In this document: positions 42,965 through 54,849 of the stretch, piece by piece
How the letters are laid out: the number at the start of each line of letters is the position of its first letter
Numbering within the stretch: position 1 is the stretch's first letter
Source: Effrenium voratum
Lineage: Eukaryota; Sar; Dinophyceae; Suessiales; Symbiodiniaceae
Reading direction: 5' to 3'
Length of the DNA: 64,000 nucleotides
NCBI GenBank assembly: GCA_963377175.1
Contig: CAUJNA010001524.1
Span: forward strand, 483,592 to 547,591
The notes under the pieces: model-generated
The model's database searches: none
What the model was told of the DNA's origin: nothing
Seen by the model: only the letters and a program-made list of their open reading frames with translations
Made by a program: the position numbers and the translations under genes

Positions 42965-43255
42965 GACTGGGGGGGTTGGGGTGGGGGGTGGGGTGGGGTG
43001 GTAGCGTTCACAAGAAGTGCTTCGTGCATTCCCCATTGGCACGGCGGTGGGGTGGGGTGGTAGACAAGAAGTGCTTCGTGCATTCCCCATTGGCACGGCC
43101 GCGCACAGCTCACGGGGTGGGGTGGGGGGTGGGGTTTTGTGGTAGCGTTCACAAGAAGTGCTTCGCGTGTTCCCCACTGGCGCGGCCGCACACAGCTGAC
43201 GGGGTGGGGTGGGGGGGGGTGCGGGGGTGGGGTGGGGTGGGGTTTCTTCGTTCCT
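42965..43255 (+). repeat. G-rich minisatellite
   Basis: Three units of GCGTTCACAAGAAGTGCTTC... followed by CCCCATTGGCACGGC (starts about 43001, 43061, 43142), separated by runs such as GGGGTGGGGTGG. Between units 2 and 3, and after 3, GCACACAGCTCACGGGG-like sequence also recurs. The G-runs could form G-quadruplexes. Confidence 0.85.
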
Positions 43256-43372
43256 TTCAGCTGTGCAGTTTGTTGGGGGCAATCATTTCAATGCTTCAGA
43301 CTCAAGGCTGTCAGTTATCTTTCTGGGATCTTCTGCATGGACTTGAGACGTTGTGCATGACTTTCTGGGATC

Positions 43373-44002
43373 TTGACATTTGCACACATGCCGCAGATGG
43401 CGGGCTCCTCCCAAGAAACGCAGTGCCTAGCTCTTGTGCTCCTCTTGCGACTGGCATGCGTAAGCTTGCCGCCACTCCTAGCATGCTGGCAGCGAGAACC
43501 TGTGGAAACCGTGGATGCTCTGCATGAGCTTTTCAGTGCTTCTGCTCGAAATGATGCTGTCTCATCCATGGTGCCAAGTCGTGGCGGCAAGTCGTGGCGG
43601 CAGGCTGCTGTGGCCGCTGGCTTGCAGTATGCCAGTGTGAACCACAGCTTGCTGGAGTTCTGCCGCGCGGTGCCTCTGCCTGCGAAACCTGATGAATATG
43701 TGACTGCGGGGACGCAATGTATCGACCGCAGCTGGCAGGACATAAAAAAGCATATTCCTTCTGAGATAGCGGCGAAAGACCCTAAGAGTAAGCTCATCAA
43801 TGGACTTGGATCTACTCTTGGCAGTGGCGACGAAACTGTGGAGGGGACTTATGGGCTGCAATGCCAGCCTTGTTTCACAGCTGAGGACATCACTGATGGA
43901 GGAATCGTGAAAACAAGCTGTTTTTGTTCGACTGTTAGAGAAACAGTTCTTTCGGCTTGTTCTGGCCCATCAACCCAGGAAGCGAGTACTGGTAAACATT
44001 AA
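43373..44002 (+). CDS. ISXO2/Merlin-like transposase domain protein (C-terminal part)
   Basis: 209 codons. Residues about 68-125 carry the signature of the C-terminal half of ISXO2-type DDE transposases: a KSWRQAAVAAG helix, then ASVNHSLLEF (the VNHS box), a short gap, then GTQCIDRSWQDIKKHIP, corresponding to the conserved N/D-xx-E/D-xxW-xxLK segment that carries the last catalytic residue. The first two catalytic acids would lie upstream and are not visible, so this is a 3' exon or truncated copy. An N-terminal Leu-rich stretch may be intronic. It follows the G-rich minisatellite directly. Domesticated or dead status cannot be told. Confidence 0.5.
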   Translation: MTFAHMPQMAGSSQETQCLALVLLLRLACVSLPPLLACWQREPVETVDALHELFSASARNDAVSSMVPSRGGKSWRQAAVAAGLQYASVNHSLLEFCRAVPLPAKPDEYVTAGTQCIDRSWQDIKKHIPSEIAAKDPKSKLINGLGSTLGSGDETVEGTYGLQCQPCFTAEDITDGGIVKTSCFCSTVRETVLSACSGPSTQEASTGKH

Positions 44003-46990
44003 ATGTCTGGACCTTTTCTGGCCAATCCTGTGGGAAGTGAGATCTGTCTTACCCCAGGCCTGCGGGGAATCCGGAGCCCAGCAGCGGCTCGGTTGGTCGT
44101 TGGTTGCCCCGAGGCTCCGATCGGCGTTGGCTTTTGGAAGACCCGACCCTCGAATCATTCGACACGGGAATCGGTGTTTGGGGTTCTCAAAACCTGGCCG
44201 TTTGAGGGCCCCCTGCAAACATCGAATTGGAGCCTCTGGGTGGGGCGATTCTTGGAATCGATGGCCCGAAAGAAAGCTCCCAGACTTTAAATGACTTTAA
44301 CTTTTTGGTTGACATCAAGGGAAGTTTCCGTGAAGCCCCCAACAAGTCAAACTTTTTGCAGGGGGGCCGTTGCAACCAAGTTGGGGGTGCTGTTTCCCCA
44401 GACTCAGCTCCCCTCTTCGTGACCTAGTTTATGTGCGCGGTCACAAAGTGTTCGGGTCGAAATAGATGCTCCTTTCCAACCACGCAACAAAAGGACGCAC
44501 TCAAAAACACGCATCCTAAACGTCTTGGTGGCAACTGAGAAAGTTGACCGAACTTAATGTGAGTGCATCTCATCAAGGGGCGTCCAAAAAAAAGGCGTTT
44601 CTTTGTGGTTTCCCTTTCATCCTCAAGAAAGGACTGAGCCTCTGTCGCCGCGACCAAAGGAAGCTCATTTCGAACATGTCCCAAAGACGATGTTGAAAGC
44701 ACCGAATAACTTTTGGCCAATGAGTTCCTGGCGAAAGCAGATGGCGCACTTCCCTTGTGGATAGCTAAAGAGAACGACTGACCCAAAACGGGCGGCGGGG
44801 ATGTGCCGTCTTTCTCCCAACTGGGCCAGAACAAATTGACCACCCGAACCGGGCATGATGTCCCTTCAAAGACCCAGGCTCTGGCACGTTCACTGAACCC
44901 CTTTCGCAGGGGACTTTGTTTTGGGTTGCCAAGAGACAAGAGAATTGACAAGGAAACCCAGGCCTCGCCTGCATTCCAAACATTTTCTGCGGTACCGCAG
45001 GGTCAAGCGGAGTCGGTGTGGGGAAGGCTTTGAAGGGAAGCCAAAAGGGCAGCGATGTGCCGACCCCAATTCGAGCCATTCAACTTGCTGGTTCGATGGG
45101 CACTAGGTCCTCCAGTAGAGAGGTTAGAATAAGTTGGTACCGTTTTTTTTTGGGGCTCTTTCTTTTTTCCTATTTCTTTTTTTCCTGTAGTCTACTTTAG
45201 TGGGGAACCCTCCCCCAAAAAAGGGGAGAGAAGGGCACTACTGGGACCTAGCATGGAAACCTGGGAGGGTTTTGGGGTTGAACCGGCCGAAAATCCCTCG
45301 TTCCCAAGCAAGCGTCCTCCTCCCTCACCGGCAAGGCAGCCATTCCCACTGCCTCAGGGGCGTATCCGGCAATCTGGCAAGGCGTTCTTGTAGTCTATCC
45401 GGCAAGCTTATTCCTCCATTTGCTTAAGTCCCCTCGAAAAAATAATCATATTTCCAGCAGTGATAGATGTCCTTTAAAACCAACAGGGGAAAATAAAAAA
45501 TGTTCTTAAGCAAATGGAAGTATTATGTCTGGCTAAGCAACTCATCCTTTCCCCTAAGCAACTGGGCAGCAGCACGAAACCTCGAGAGGACCGCGCCGTT
45601 TTCAGGTTAGCAACATGGCCGAGGTCAACTTCCACTCGGCAAGCGAGACTATTCAGTCTGAAGACAGACTGGTCGCCTTTCACTCAGGAGTATTCCTCCA
45701 GGCGGTCAGTTCCGAATAATGGTCCAACTGCAGGCTGTTGGGTCGGCTCTATAAATTCATTCCGCTTCTCCCCCACCCTTGCACGCATGTGCGATGGCGA
45801 CTTCTGTCGAATTGGCGGTCTCTCCAATCCAACCTCTACCGACTCACTGTAAAGCACTGCAAAGCTCGGAGAAAGCTGTGCTTCTGAGCTAAACATCTGG
45901 GCAAAAAAGGGATCACTCCTAGGACAGCGGCTACCACAAGATCATGGGCGAGTGATTTCGTCGCAAATCATTACCTGTGTGACTTTGCAAGTAAGGAACC
46001 CTAGCGAACAAAAGGCCCAATTGGGGTTTCCGTCGAATAGTGCCACACATCACTTTTCTGTTGCCCAAATTGGAGCGCGGGAGTCAGGGGTGAGACTTCT
46101 GATGCCAATTGGGCTTCAAGCACCCAAATTTTTACGCGCGAGGGCGCTGCAAAACCTGTGCTCGATGGCCGCTTGCGCGTGTAGAAAAAGGCCAAGGGCG
46201 GTTTCGAGCAACTTCTGATGAGACGACACTCGGATCTGTCCTCTTGTGATACAGTTGCCCTGGCGGGAATAACATGAAAGCAAAGACTTCTAGGGGCCCT
46301 GCTGGACGCTGCGGGCTTTTGTTTGATTGCCCGGTGGACAAACATCTCCAGTTCACCTGGCAATCAAAGTGGGGGGATGACTCCCCCGCGTCGGGTTGCC
46401 CTGGTGAGATCCATGGATCCATCCCCGGGTATTGGAAGAACACCAAAACATCTGATTCAGAGCCACAAGTTCAGCCATTGCAGCCGTCAACTTGCCAGTG
46501 TGCTCTGATTCAGCGGATTATAGAGTGCAACCAGCTAAACTTCAAAAGGGCAGCGATCAGCTGTGCCTCCCTCGTCTCATCTTGAAAGAGAATCACTCGT
46601 GTCAAAGCCAAAAGATACCGCGCTCATCTGGCTCCTGTCAGACTGCGTGCAACGACTCGGGTTGTCCTGCCTGGCTTCTCGTGCTTGCAAACAAGCCCCA
46701 GGTCTCCTTTCACACAAACACGAGGGGTCCTTTTCGGACGAGTTGATTTGTTGCTTTGCCATTCCAAAGGTCCCCAAAGACACGGGGTCGCCAGGCTGGT
46801 TCTCAGGGAATGAGGAAATAACCTCCAACTGGGCCCCTCCCCAAAAGCCCCAAAAAGCGGTCCCTTTGGCTTTCCTTTCAACCAACCCCACAAAAGGGAG
46901 CCCCGAAAAAGCCAAAAAGACATGTCCATCGCCTGACTCACGGAATGCCTAGACCTTCCACTGCCGGCTCCTTATACGTGGTGCGTGCCT
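44003..46990. other. Gene-poor interval
   Basis: No ORF with a recognisable domain. One MITE (45106-45248) is present. Confidence 0.4.
45106..45248 (+). mobile_element. MITE family 1, copy b
   Basis: Left end GGTCCTCCAG and right end CTGGGACC form short terminal inverted repeats flanked by TA on both sides (45104-45105, 45249-45250). The interior includes AGAGAGGTTAGAATAAG and CTCCCCCAAAAAAGG. No coding capacity. TA flanks suggest a Tc1/mariner-type or similar origin. Confidence 0.7.
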
Positions 46991-47139
46991 TCAGCTCGGG
47001 GAGCTTGTTGTGCGCCGCCTCAAGCCCGAAAGGCGACCAAGATGTTCGAACTCTTCGGTGCGCCGTTTTTCGCGACTTATTTTTTGGGGACTCGATTCTT
47101 GAGAAAAGAAAAATGCCATTGGACCCGAAAGAGAAGTGC

Positions 47140-47311
47140 AGTCCTTGTAGGTACACAAGTGGCAGTGGTTGCAGCTGTCACCCTTCCAGCACCCGTCCGC
47201 CTTCCGCGTGTGAAAAATGCAGGGACAGCAACATCCGTGCTTATGCAGCTCTGCTTTGGCGATCCTTGACAAGGGCACGTCTTGCGCATCTGGCACTTGG
47301 GCGCAAGGCAT
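47140..47311 (-). CDS. CCCH zinc-finger protein exon
   Basis: The - strand reads from MPCAQVPDAQ through LSRIAKAELHKHG to PCIFHTRKADGCWKGDSC and NHCHLCTY. The C-x9-C-x5-C-x3-H spacing fits a CCCH finger, a fold that binds RNA. Genes with a Leu/Arg helix followed by PCxF-x(n)-DGC-x-GDxC-xxCHLC are common in dinoflagellates. The frame stays open to 46991 through a T-rich stretch and then KRRTEEFEH, so an intron probably follows CHLC. The start at 47311 is the ATG nearest the conserved part; upstream exons are likely. Other finger copies were not seen. Confidence 0.6.
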
Positions 47312-47402
47312 CGCCGCGGAAATAATCTTGTTACTCATAGTGGTATTGAGCCTAAATGCTATCGGAAAATCAGATCGCAAACTGCCATGCCGACACATCC
47401 GA

Positions 47403-47538
47403 CACATGGCCATGGGTCAAAAACCCGTAATTTCAGTGAACATCCCAATCCCAACTGAAATAGGTTCTAAAATGGGTGGTGAATTCTGACCCCAAAAGTG
47501 GGATCTCGTTTGACGGTTTTGACAACCACAGCCACATC
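47403..47538 (-). mobile_element. MITE family 2, copy a
   Basis: Ends CACATGGCCATGGGTCAAAA and, inverted, ATGTGGCTGTGGTTGTCAAA form imperfect terminal inverted repeats of about 20 bp. The interior (AGTGAACATCCCAATCCC, AATGGGTGGTGAATTC) is close to copy c. No ORF. Confidence 0.65.
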
Positions 47539-47539
47539 T

Positions 47540-48000
47540 GCGCGGACAACTTTGTTTTGCCAAACCTCGAGGCTCTCGTCGCGCCACGTGGCCCAAAGCT
47601 CAGATCAAACCCATGGCCCCTCCAAAAGCTTCCAAGGCTCCCGGTGCGAAAAGCTTTCGGGGCCCGGGGGCCCGGACCTGAACATATCGCCACGGTTTTG
47701 TGGCGTCACTTGCGATATATTTAGGTCCATCGGAAAAAAGAAAACAAACAAAAACTGAGGGACCGTGTCTCAGGTCGCCCATTCCCAGCGCCCCATGGAA
47801 CAGGATGGTCAACGGACTGGCCGGGTAGGTCCTGATGTGGCGATCGGCTCTGCGCAAAAAGTGCATGGCTTGCCGAGTGGTCCAGTTGTTTCTTTAGGCA
47901 ACATATGCTAGGTTGAAACGACAGGCGACGGCCATGCCCTCAAAAGGCTCCACCATCAAAAGGATAGTTAGTTTTGTTCCCGGCAAGCAATAGTTGAACG
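47540..48000. other. No gene recognised
   Basis: No supported feature. Confidence 0.35.
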
Positions 48001-48720
48001 GTTAATGAACGACGGGTAAGTGCTGCTTCCAAGCTCCAAGCAAAGAGAAGGTTGAGCAGGTCAGCAGTCAGCATCTTCATGTCTTCTCACGAAAACTCAA
48101 ATTACGAAAATTGAAGATTGAGGGACTAACGATTCGAAGCTTCATGTTGTCGCCATCTCCCATGCAAGTTTAAGGTAGGCTTCGCCGTCAAAAGCTCCGC
48201 GGTGTTGCTGTTGGTGGTTTGACAGCAAGCGAACGATTGAAAGGATAGTTGTCGGCAGGCAAACTCAAGCTTAATCAGTGAACATTCAAGTTCTCAGCTG
48301 GCAGTTCAAAGCTTGGCGTCTTTCTATGCAAGTTTCAGATGGAGGGATTGAAGGGTTGATGGTTTACGGCTAGCGTTTTGCCAAGCACTTTGAAGGTCAA
48401 CGTATGCGTTTCAAAGCAAGCGACAGGCTGACGTGTTGACGCTGAACGGCTAGTGTAAAAGAAAGGTTGAAGGGTTCATGGTTTGACAGCCAATGCGCTG
48501 AAATAAAAGTTGAAGGTTGAAGGGTCAATGGTTAAACAATTAGCTTGTCAAGTAAAGGGAATCACAGATTGATCGCACTTAAACAGTTGGTGTTGTTTCA
48601 AACAAGTGGCAGGTTGCAAGGCACTGCACTGTTCAAAACCAGCGAATGGTTAAAAAGGACATTAACAGCAAGTGCAGTTCAAAACAGGCTAAGGAAGGTC
48701 CGAGGGGTTAACTGTCAAAG
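48000..48720 (+). repeat. Degenerate GGTTGAAGGGTTxATGG repeat field
   Basis: Variants of GTTGAAGGGTTGATGGTTTACAGC recur irregularly (for example near 48341, 48465 and 48509). A decayed minisatellite without a fixed period. No coding sequence. Confidence 0.5.
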
Positions 48721-50095
48721 CTTAGTGCTGATTTCCCACAGACTTCAGCGGGCAAACAAACGACCAGCCAAATCAATACCCGACAAAGATTGCTATTAGC
48801 AAACCAATAGGGCCCCACCCAAAGCCGAGTAGACGCCTTGTCCGCTACTAAAATACTTGGTGGTTCGTTGATCCGTTGAGAATTCTTGCAACCTAGCGAG
48901 AGGATCCGCACCCAAGCCAAGAAAGAAAGAGACCTGGTTGGCGTGCTGGTGCTTAAATGCCAGCAAGGTTTTCTTCAGTCAAATGAAGTCTGACCGGGGC
49001 AATGAGATCTTGGTACAGGTCGGGTCACACTCATCCATGTAGTATGGGGGCTGTCTTTCAGTTGGTTCGAAATAAAGCCAAAACCGAACACCACCCATCT
49101 ATAGGGTCCATTTCCCGATTTTCTGACACATCCTCAAGGCCCACTTGCTGTTTCCATCCGAGGCACTCACAAGACCTTGAGGCGACCCTCGTGCATCTGG
49201 GCGACGAAGCTGTCCATGAAGGCACCCAAGCTCTCCCTAAGCAACCAACAACGGTGACGGGGGAGATGTAGAAGGGGGTATGCATTGACATTGGTTTGAC
49301 CCACAGCCATATGCATAGACATGCCCATGCATAGAAGACGCTGGCAAAAACAATTTGGACGGGCCTCAAGGCCCGTCTTTCCCTGAAGCGCCCAACTGCC
49401 TATCTTCGCAGCTCTTCTCGGAGCATAGGGGCAACATGATGTTTATCCCCCGGCGCCTTCCTTCATGCCACTTCCCAAAGGCCGCTTTCGCCTGGAAAGA
49501 GGCCAGGTGGCCCGAAGGCATTCTTGCAATGCGCGCGTGTCCAGCGGTTTGTTGTGGGGCTGAGCAGTTGCCGCCAGATGCCAGTGTCTTGGGCTACCTC
49601 TGCATGTTCTCTGGTGCATCTTGCTCTGCGCTGAGCGCTATTTGGTTGCGCACAGCCGCCGACTTTAGCGGAAGAACTTTCTGCAATAACTTCGGCAAAG
49701 CTTGCGCCAGAGCGGCGAAGCTGTACTTCGCGCGGCTCAAAGGAAGCTTCGAGCGTTTACTTCGCGCACATTCGTTCATTCTCTTTTTGGAGCCGGAGCT
49801 GCGAATCGCGTCCTGTGCTCAACACTTGCGATTCCAGCTTACTTGGCGTGCTGTCGCATGAAACGCTGCAGTAGGCCGTTGGCTTCAAAGAGTCGCGAAA
49901 CAAACTTTCGAGATTTCCCGAGACAAGTAGCATCTCCCCGACCTTGAGAGGGTTGCAAGTACATCTTTTCCTGAAAATGCAGTGATGGATTCGTTCCAAA
50001 GGCAACAGTGGAAATAAGTAAGACATATATATGCTTGAGCAAATGGAAGCTTTCGAGCGGAAATGCTCCAACCAACGACCGTCAATCAGGTGAAA
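48720..50095. other. No confirmed gene
   Basis: A 168-codon + strand ORF at 49355-49861 crosses moderately GC-rich DNA but shows no motif, and its antisense frame is also open. Confidence 0.35.
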
Positions 50096-50102
50096 TCACC
50101 CC

Positions 50103-50143
50103 CAACCAACCAACCAACCAACCAACCAACCAACCAACCAACC
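50103..50143 (+). repeat. (AACC)n microsatellite
   Basis: About ten perfect AACC units. Confidence 0.95.
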
Positions 50144-50149
50144 TACCTC

Positions 50150-53100
50150 ACACAGCAGTACCTCCCAGTACTTACCTATGTGTAGCTGCCCACCTACTGG
50201 TCTCCTTGCCTGCCTACCGACCTAACCAGCTACCACCTTGAATTGGACAAGGCCAGCTCGCGGGCAGGCCCATGCTGCCACGCCGCGAGATGGCTGCCAC
50301 AGTCTCCGGCTCCTGCGGCAAACCCTAGCTGTCCGACAGTCTCCTGTCCAAAACATGTGCCTAGGTACACTCATTCGGCCAAAATCTGGAACACCAAAAA
50401 ACATGAGTTTCCTGAATCTAGTCCAAAGTCCATGTTTAGCCCGCACTCTCAGAAAACATCAGAATAGCGTTGAACACAGTGCATCCTCCAACGTCTTTCA
50501 GACTACTTTCGACTCTGGGCCTCCAGTGCACAGCACCAAACCCAGACCAGTGGCTTCCACGCGGAACAGGGCCTTTGCTTTGCTGGTTTTCCATAGCACT
50601 TGGGACAAAGTAATGTGAGTTTCATGGGGCGCGTTTGCTGAAACCTTTGGGGGTCCATTGGCTCGAAGGCCGGTCTGGCACCAAGTAGTTCAGGAACTCG
50701 GACCAATACTGAGCAATCCACCGGTTCTGGGCAGTCAAGGGCTCTTGAAACGGGGATTCCAGACAAGACCTGAAAACCGGATATCTCCACGGCTGTTCAC
50801 CTCGGCGAACAACTTCGGTGCTTGGATGTTCAACCTCTTGCGAGTTTGGACAGCGGCCAGTCTGCGAAACTAATCCTACTTCATGGTCTTCCCCAAATGA
50901 ATATTCCTCAAGCGGGTGATTTTACAGGGTTACTTTTCAGGAGTCCAAGCGGATCGACTCCTCCTCCAGGTCGCGCATCAGTGCCACAAATGCGCCGGCA
51001 GTCTGCACGCGGTTCGTTATGCCCCGGTATCGCCGGGTGCCCCCGAACCTGCGGGAGCCAGAGACTCCAACCGCCAAAAACGGGTGCAGATCCCTTCGTC
51101 CCTTTGAAACGCCGAAAATCAGAGGAATTTCGGGGAAGCACTCGCCCCCCGGGGTCGACACTAGTTTCTGGACCCTTGCACCCAGTGATCTGAACATTTT
51201 GAGCCGCTGTGTTTAGCGGGCCCGATCCCTACCAAGCAAAACGGAATTGGAGCATGCCCACGGAACAAGTGGGGGACGAGGCGTCCTGCCGCAACACCAC
51301 TGATGCGAGATCAGTGCTCATTTGACTACGCCAACGCGCTGCCACGTTAAAAGCATCATGCTGAGTTTACTGACTCACGCCTAGAGCCGAGAGCAAACTC
51401 GCGATGGTGCGGACAAAAAGGCCGGCTCGTGAATGCACATACGCCGGAAGACTCTACCACGCACGCACGCACGCGCACACCACACAACACAGCACAACAA
51501 CAGAACACAACACAGAGACACAACACACACACAAACACATGCGCTCGTAGGCAGTTGAACATTTGATTCTTTGGGTGAATGATAGCAGTTCACAAGCTGA
51601 AAATGAAGTTTTTCTCGAAGGATCCCCTAAGAAAGACACCTTCAACCAGGGCAATTTGGTCGCACACCCCAATCTTTGTGAGGTTTAAGTCATGAGATAC
51701 TGGCACCTAGGATTGCTAAACCGCCGGGGGTTCCCCAATAATGCACTAGCTCGACAGGCTGATTCATACAGCGCATGAACACGAGAAGTCGCCAGCAAAT
51801 GGCAGTAACGCGAATTGATACGGCCAAGCGACTCCTCGCGCGAGGCATTGACAAAGCACCTTCGGGCAACGCTTCGGCCACAGCCGACCGACAGATTGTG
51901 CGTTCGCGAGCATGTCGGAAACCCAAAATCAACAGGTGTTTCCGTTTTGGAAAAACATGGGGTTAGCTCGAAGGGAAAACAACCAGCAAAAGTGCAACAG
52001 CCAGTTCATTCACCGTAGGGTTCATGCTGGCTGGGAGAGTTCGGCTGAGTTTGAGACACCAAACTGCTGCTTTTCTTGAGGGCATGCATAGGTTCATTCC
52101 TGAACCTGGCAATTCCCTGATAGCCAGCAAGCAAGATTGCGCCTTTGTGAACATTTTCCCATTTTCCAAACGTAGTCTTTGTGTTTAAAGGGAAACTAAA
52201 AGGACTCCGGCCCCCAGTGACAAAAACATGGCAAAGGCGGCACTATACACACCGCATTCTATTCTTGAGCCATGATGTCACGAGGTGTCGGATTCACCTC
52301 AGTGTCAAGGAACACAACGAGGCCATCTTCTCCCATTTTCGTAGGCTCCAACAACCCCTTTCCCCCAAACCCCCCTTTTCACCATTCCACCACGGAAGTC
52401 TTCTTTGAATCCAACAAACTGCGCATATGCTATCGAAATTTTCCTTTTGGTATCATATGGCTGTGGGGAAGAAATAGGTACCCCAAATGGAACCCTGGTA
52501 AATGGAAACACGGACTCAAACCTGCGGTCCCCTGGTTGAATTTTGACCCATACCCATATGCCCTTTAAAACCAGAAAAACTCAAGATGGGCGGCTTCCCT
52601 TTCGCCCTGAAGCCATCCAAATGGGGTGATTACAAGGAACTTCCCACCTGGGCAAGGCTGGGTCCAGCCACTGGTTCATCTTCTTGCACTGCGCCCAGCC
52701 TGCGGCTTCTTGCGCATGCTGAAACCCGTGCCGGCCCCAACACACACCTCCGGTTTTGGTCGAATTTAGTCTTCCCGAAGAGGGTGAGGGGAGGTGTGTT
52801 TGATTGGGATTTCACAAGCGTTGTCAAGCCATTTCCAACTGGTGTGCTAGTTTATAATTACATGAGGGGTCCCTTGTGGGAATGAACAAAACAAATGTGG
52901 CTGTTCTGCGCGCAGAGACACAAACACACAAAGGGTTGTCTTTCCGCCACATGGCAACGCGTATGGCTGGGTCTTTTTGATTGGGCACCGGCATATTTCA
53001 ACCTGCGAACCCAGCACCCAAGTCATCATGAATTGTTCCTGAGGGGTCCCTCCCGTCAAGCAAAGCTTCAATGGGGACCGTCCGTAGGAAACGGGACCCA

Positions 53101-54560
53101 ATTGCTGGCGACCTACGTAACATATTCTGCGAAAGGACCTTACAAAAACAAACAAATCCAGCGCCTGTCAAAAACAGGCAGCAGGCTTGAAGCTTTTCTT
53201 TGGGCAGCAAGCTACCGACACGAAGACAAGAGCTAAACAGCTGGAACTCTTGATCAGTTTGGTTTTGAACTAGCGTTCCCAAGGTATGATGTTCGTTTGC
53301 ACTCTTTCGTAGACATCCAGTGGCAAGTGGTTGGCGGGCATGAATCTCCACCAAAATGATGCCCCCGATTGAAGTTTACACTCATAGACTCATATCCATC
53401 TCTCACCCCTTGTGGCTTGTGGCTTACTTAAGGGCGGGGGGCGAAATAGCACTCGCGCCTGCAGTTCGCGCCGGGACGGCGACTTTGGGGGCGTCAGGCA
53501 TTGTTTCAAACGTCCAACGGAGCATCGGCTTCCATTCGACGTCGCAAGGTCAAACTTTTTCCAAGGGCCTTGGTCAAGCAGGTCAACTTGGAAAGCCTTG
53601 ACCAAGTCGGAGCCCCTGATCAGAAGCTTGTAGGAACCCCACTTCTGCTTGGGAGATTCCAATAAATGAGGACGCAAACGAAAGTCAGCGGATAGCCCAG
53701 CATGTTGTGAACAGAAAAAGTACACCCTTTCCAAGACACGGTCTTCCAAAAGAGTCTGCGCGCCAACCATTGTTCTCGCGAGGGTCTGAATGGACGAATA
53801 GTTTGCGTAACTTTTTTCCCTCACGGGGCCTAAAGTCTCTCGATCAATCCCTACAAAGGTTAAATCGCCCCAATTCCGCATTCCTGGTCGTGCCGCCTGG
53901 GGTAATGCAACTATGGAATTCCAGACATCAACCCCTTCCCCAATTGCATTCTTTTTGCGGTGGGTGCGTGTCAAAATAGGGGCACCTCCTGTTCTCTGTT
54001 GGCTTCCCAACAAAAACGGGAACACTGACAAAAGGGTACCTAGATAAATTCACCCCGTCGCCCTTTGCTTTCAAAACGGACCGATCAAAGGCGCCCTCCA
54101 AAAACCGGCCCAAAAGACGCACTCGATGTGAAACGGCGAACAGAGTCCACTCCCAGCCCATTTGCCAAGAGTCTGCGCTTTAGGCTCTCGGGCTTGCGAT
54201 TGGACACCTCCATTTTGCTCGCTTGCTCGTAAGTAGGTAAATGGTCATCCATTTCCTGCTCGTCTTGTCCCTTAAACCCCAAAAGTTTAACATTTTGAAA
54301 GTCGGGCTTTGGACAACTTAGGTACCAGCACCGGACATCGAGGTCCAAACGTCACACTTTTTGGGAGCCAGCCACTGAGCTGTCGCTCTAATATTAAGCC
54401 TCAAAGTACGAGTCGCAAACCCCCACCCCCCCGAGTCTGGGACTTCAAACCCCCCCCCAAAAAAAACAGTTTGAAAGCGAGGCGGACAAGCTAGACACGC
54501 CAGGTACCAGCACCCCCACCCAGCCCCCCCCCCCTCCCAACCACCGCTGCGTGAAAAACC
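50150..54560. other. Gene-poor interval
   Basis: Includes MITE copy b (52454-52560). A 213-codon - strand ORF at 53390-54031 has no recognised domain. Nothing else is supported. Confidence 0.35.
52454..52560 (+). mobile_element. MITE family 2, copy b
   Basis: CATATGGCTGTGGGG at the left; TTTTGACCCATACCCATATG at the right. Shares CCCTGGTAAATGGAA and GACTCAAACCTGCGGTCC with copy d. Confidence 0.6.
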
Positions 54561-54566
54561 CCGCCT

Positions 54567-54700
54567 CCGTCCAGCACCACTACGCGCCGCACGCGGGGTT
54601 CAGTGTCGCCAAGCGCCGCCAGCTCCGCGGCGGGCAGGGCGAGGTCGGAGGGGAAGAGCACCACGGTGCCGGACACGTCCTCCCTCGGAGAAGTCTCCCC
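54567..54700 (-). CDS. Possible DTW-domain exon (tRNA modification)
   Basis: The - strand reads SGTVVLFPSDLALPAAEL, then PRVRRVVVLDG. The order LLFP-...-VVVLDG resembles the region before the DGTW box of DTW-domain proteins, which transfer aminocarboxypropyl groups to tRNA. The frame after VLDG is Gly-rich and non-conserved. An exon boundary just after GGACG, with the TW encoded downstream, would explain this. The DNA is strongly GC-rich against its surroundings. The match is short and the next exon was not found. Confidence 0.35.
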
Positions 54701-54849
54701 ACGGACGGGGTTGGTAGGGTGTTTCGGTATTTTGTATCTTTTTGGGGGCATTTAGGCATTTTGTATGTTTTTTTGAGAGCGCCTGGTAGTGAAATGAGAT
54801 TTGTTCTAAGCAACGGTCAGCGGATGAAATTCTCGCGCTGAAACACGGC

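Noticed and set aside
53390..54031. 213-codon - strand ORF
   Set aside because: No domain, and + strand frames are open over the same DNA.
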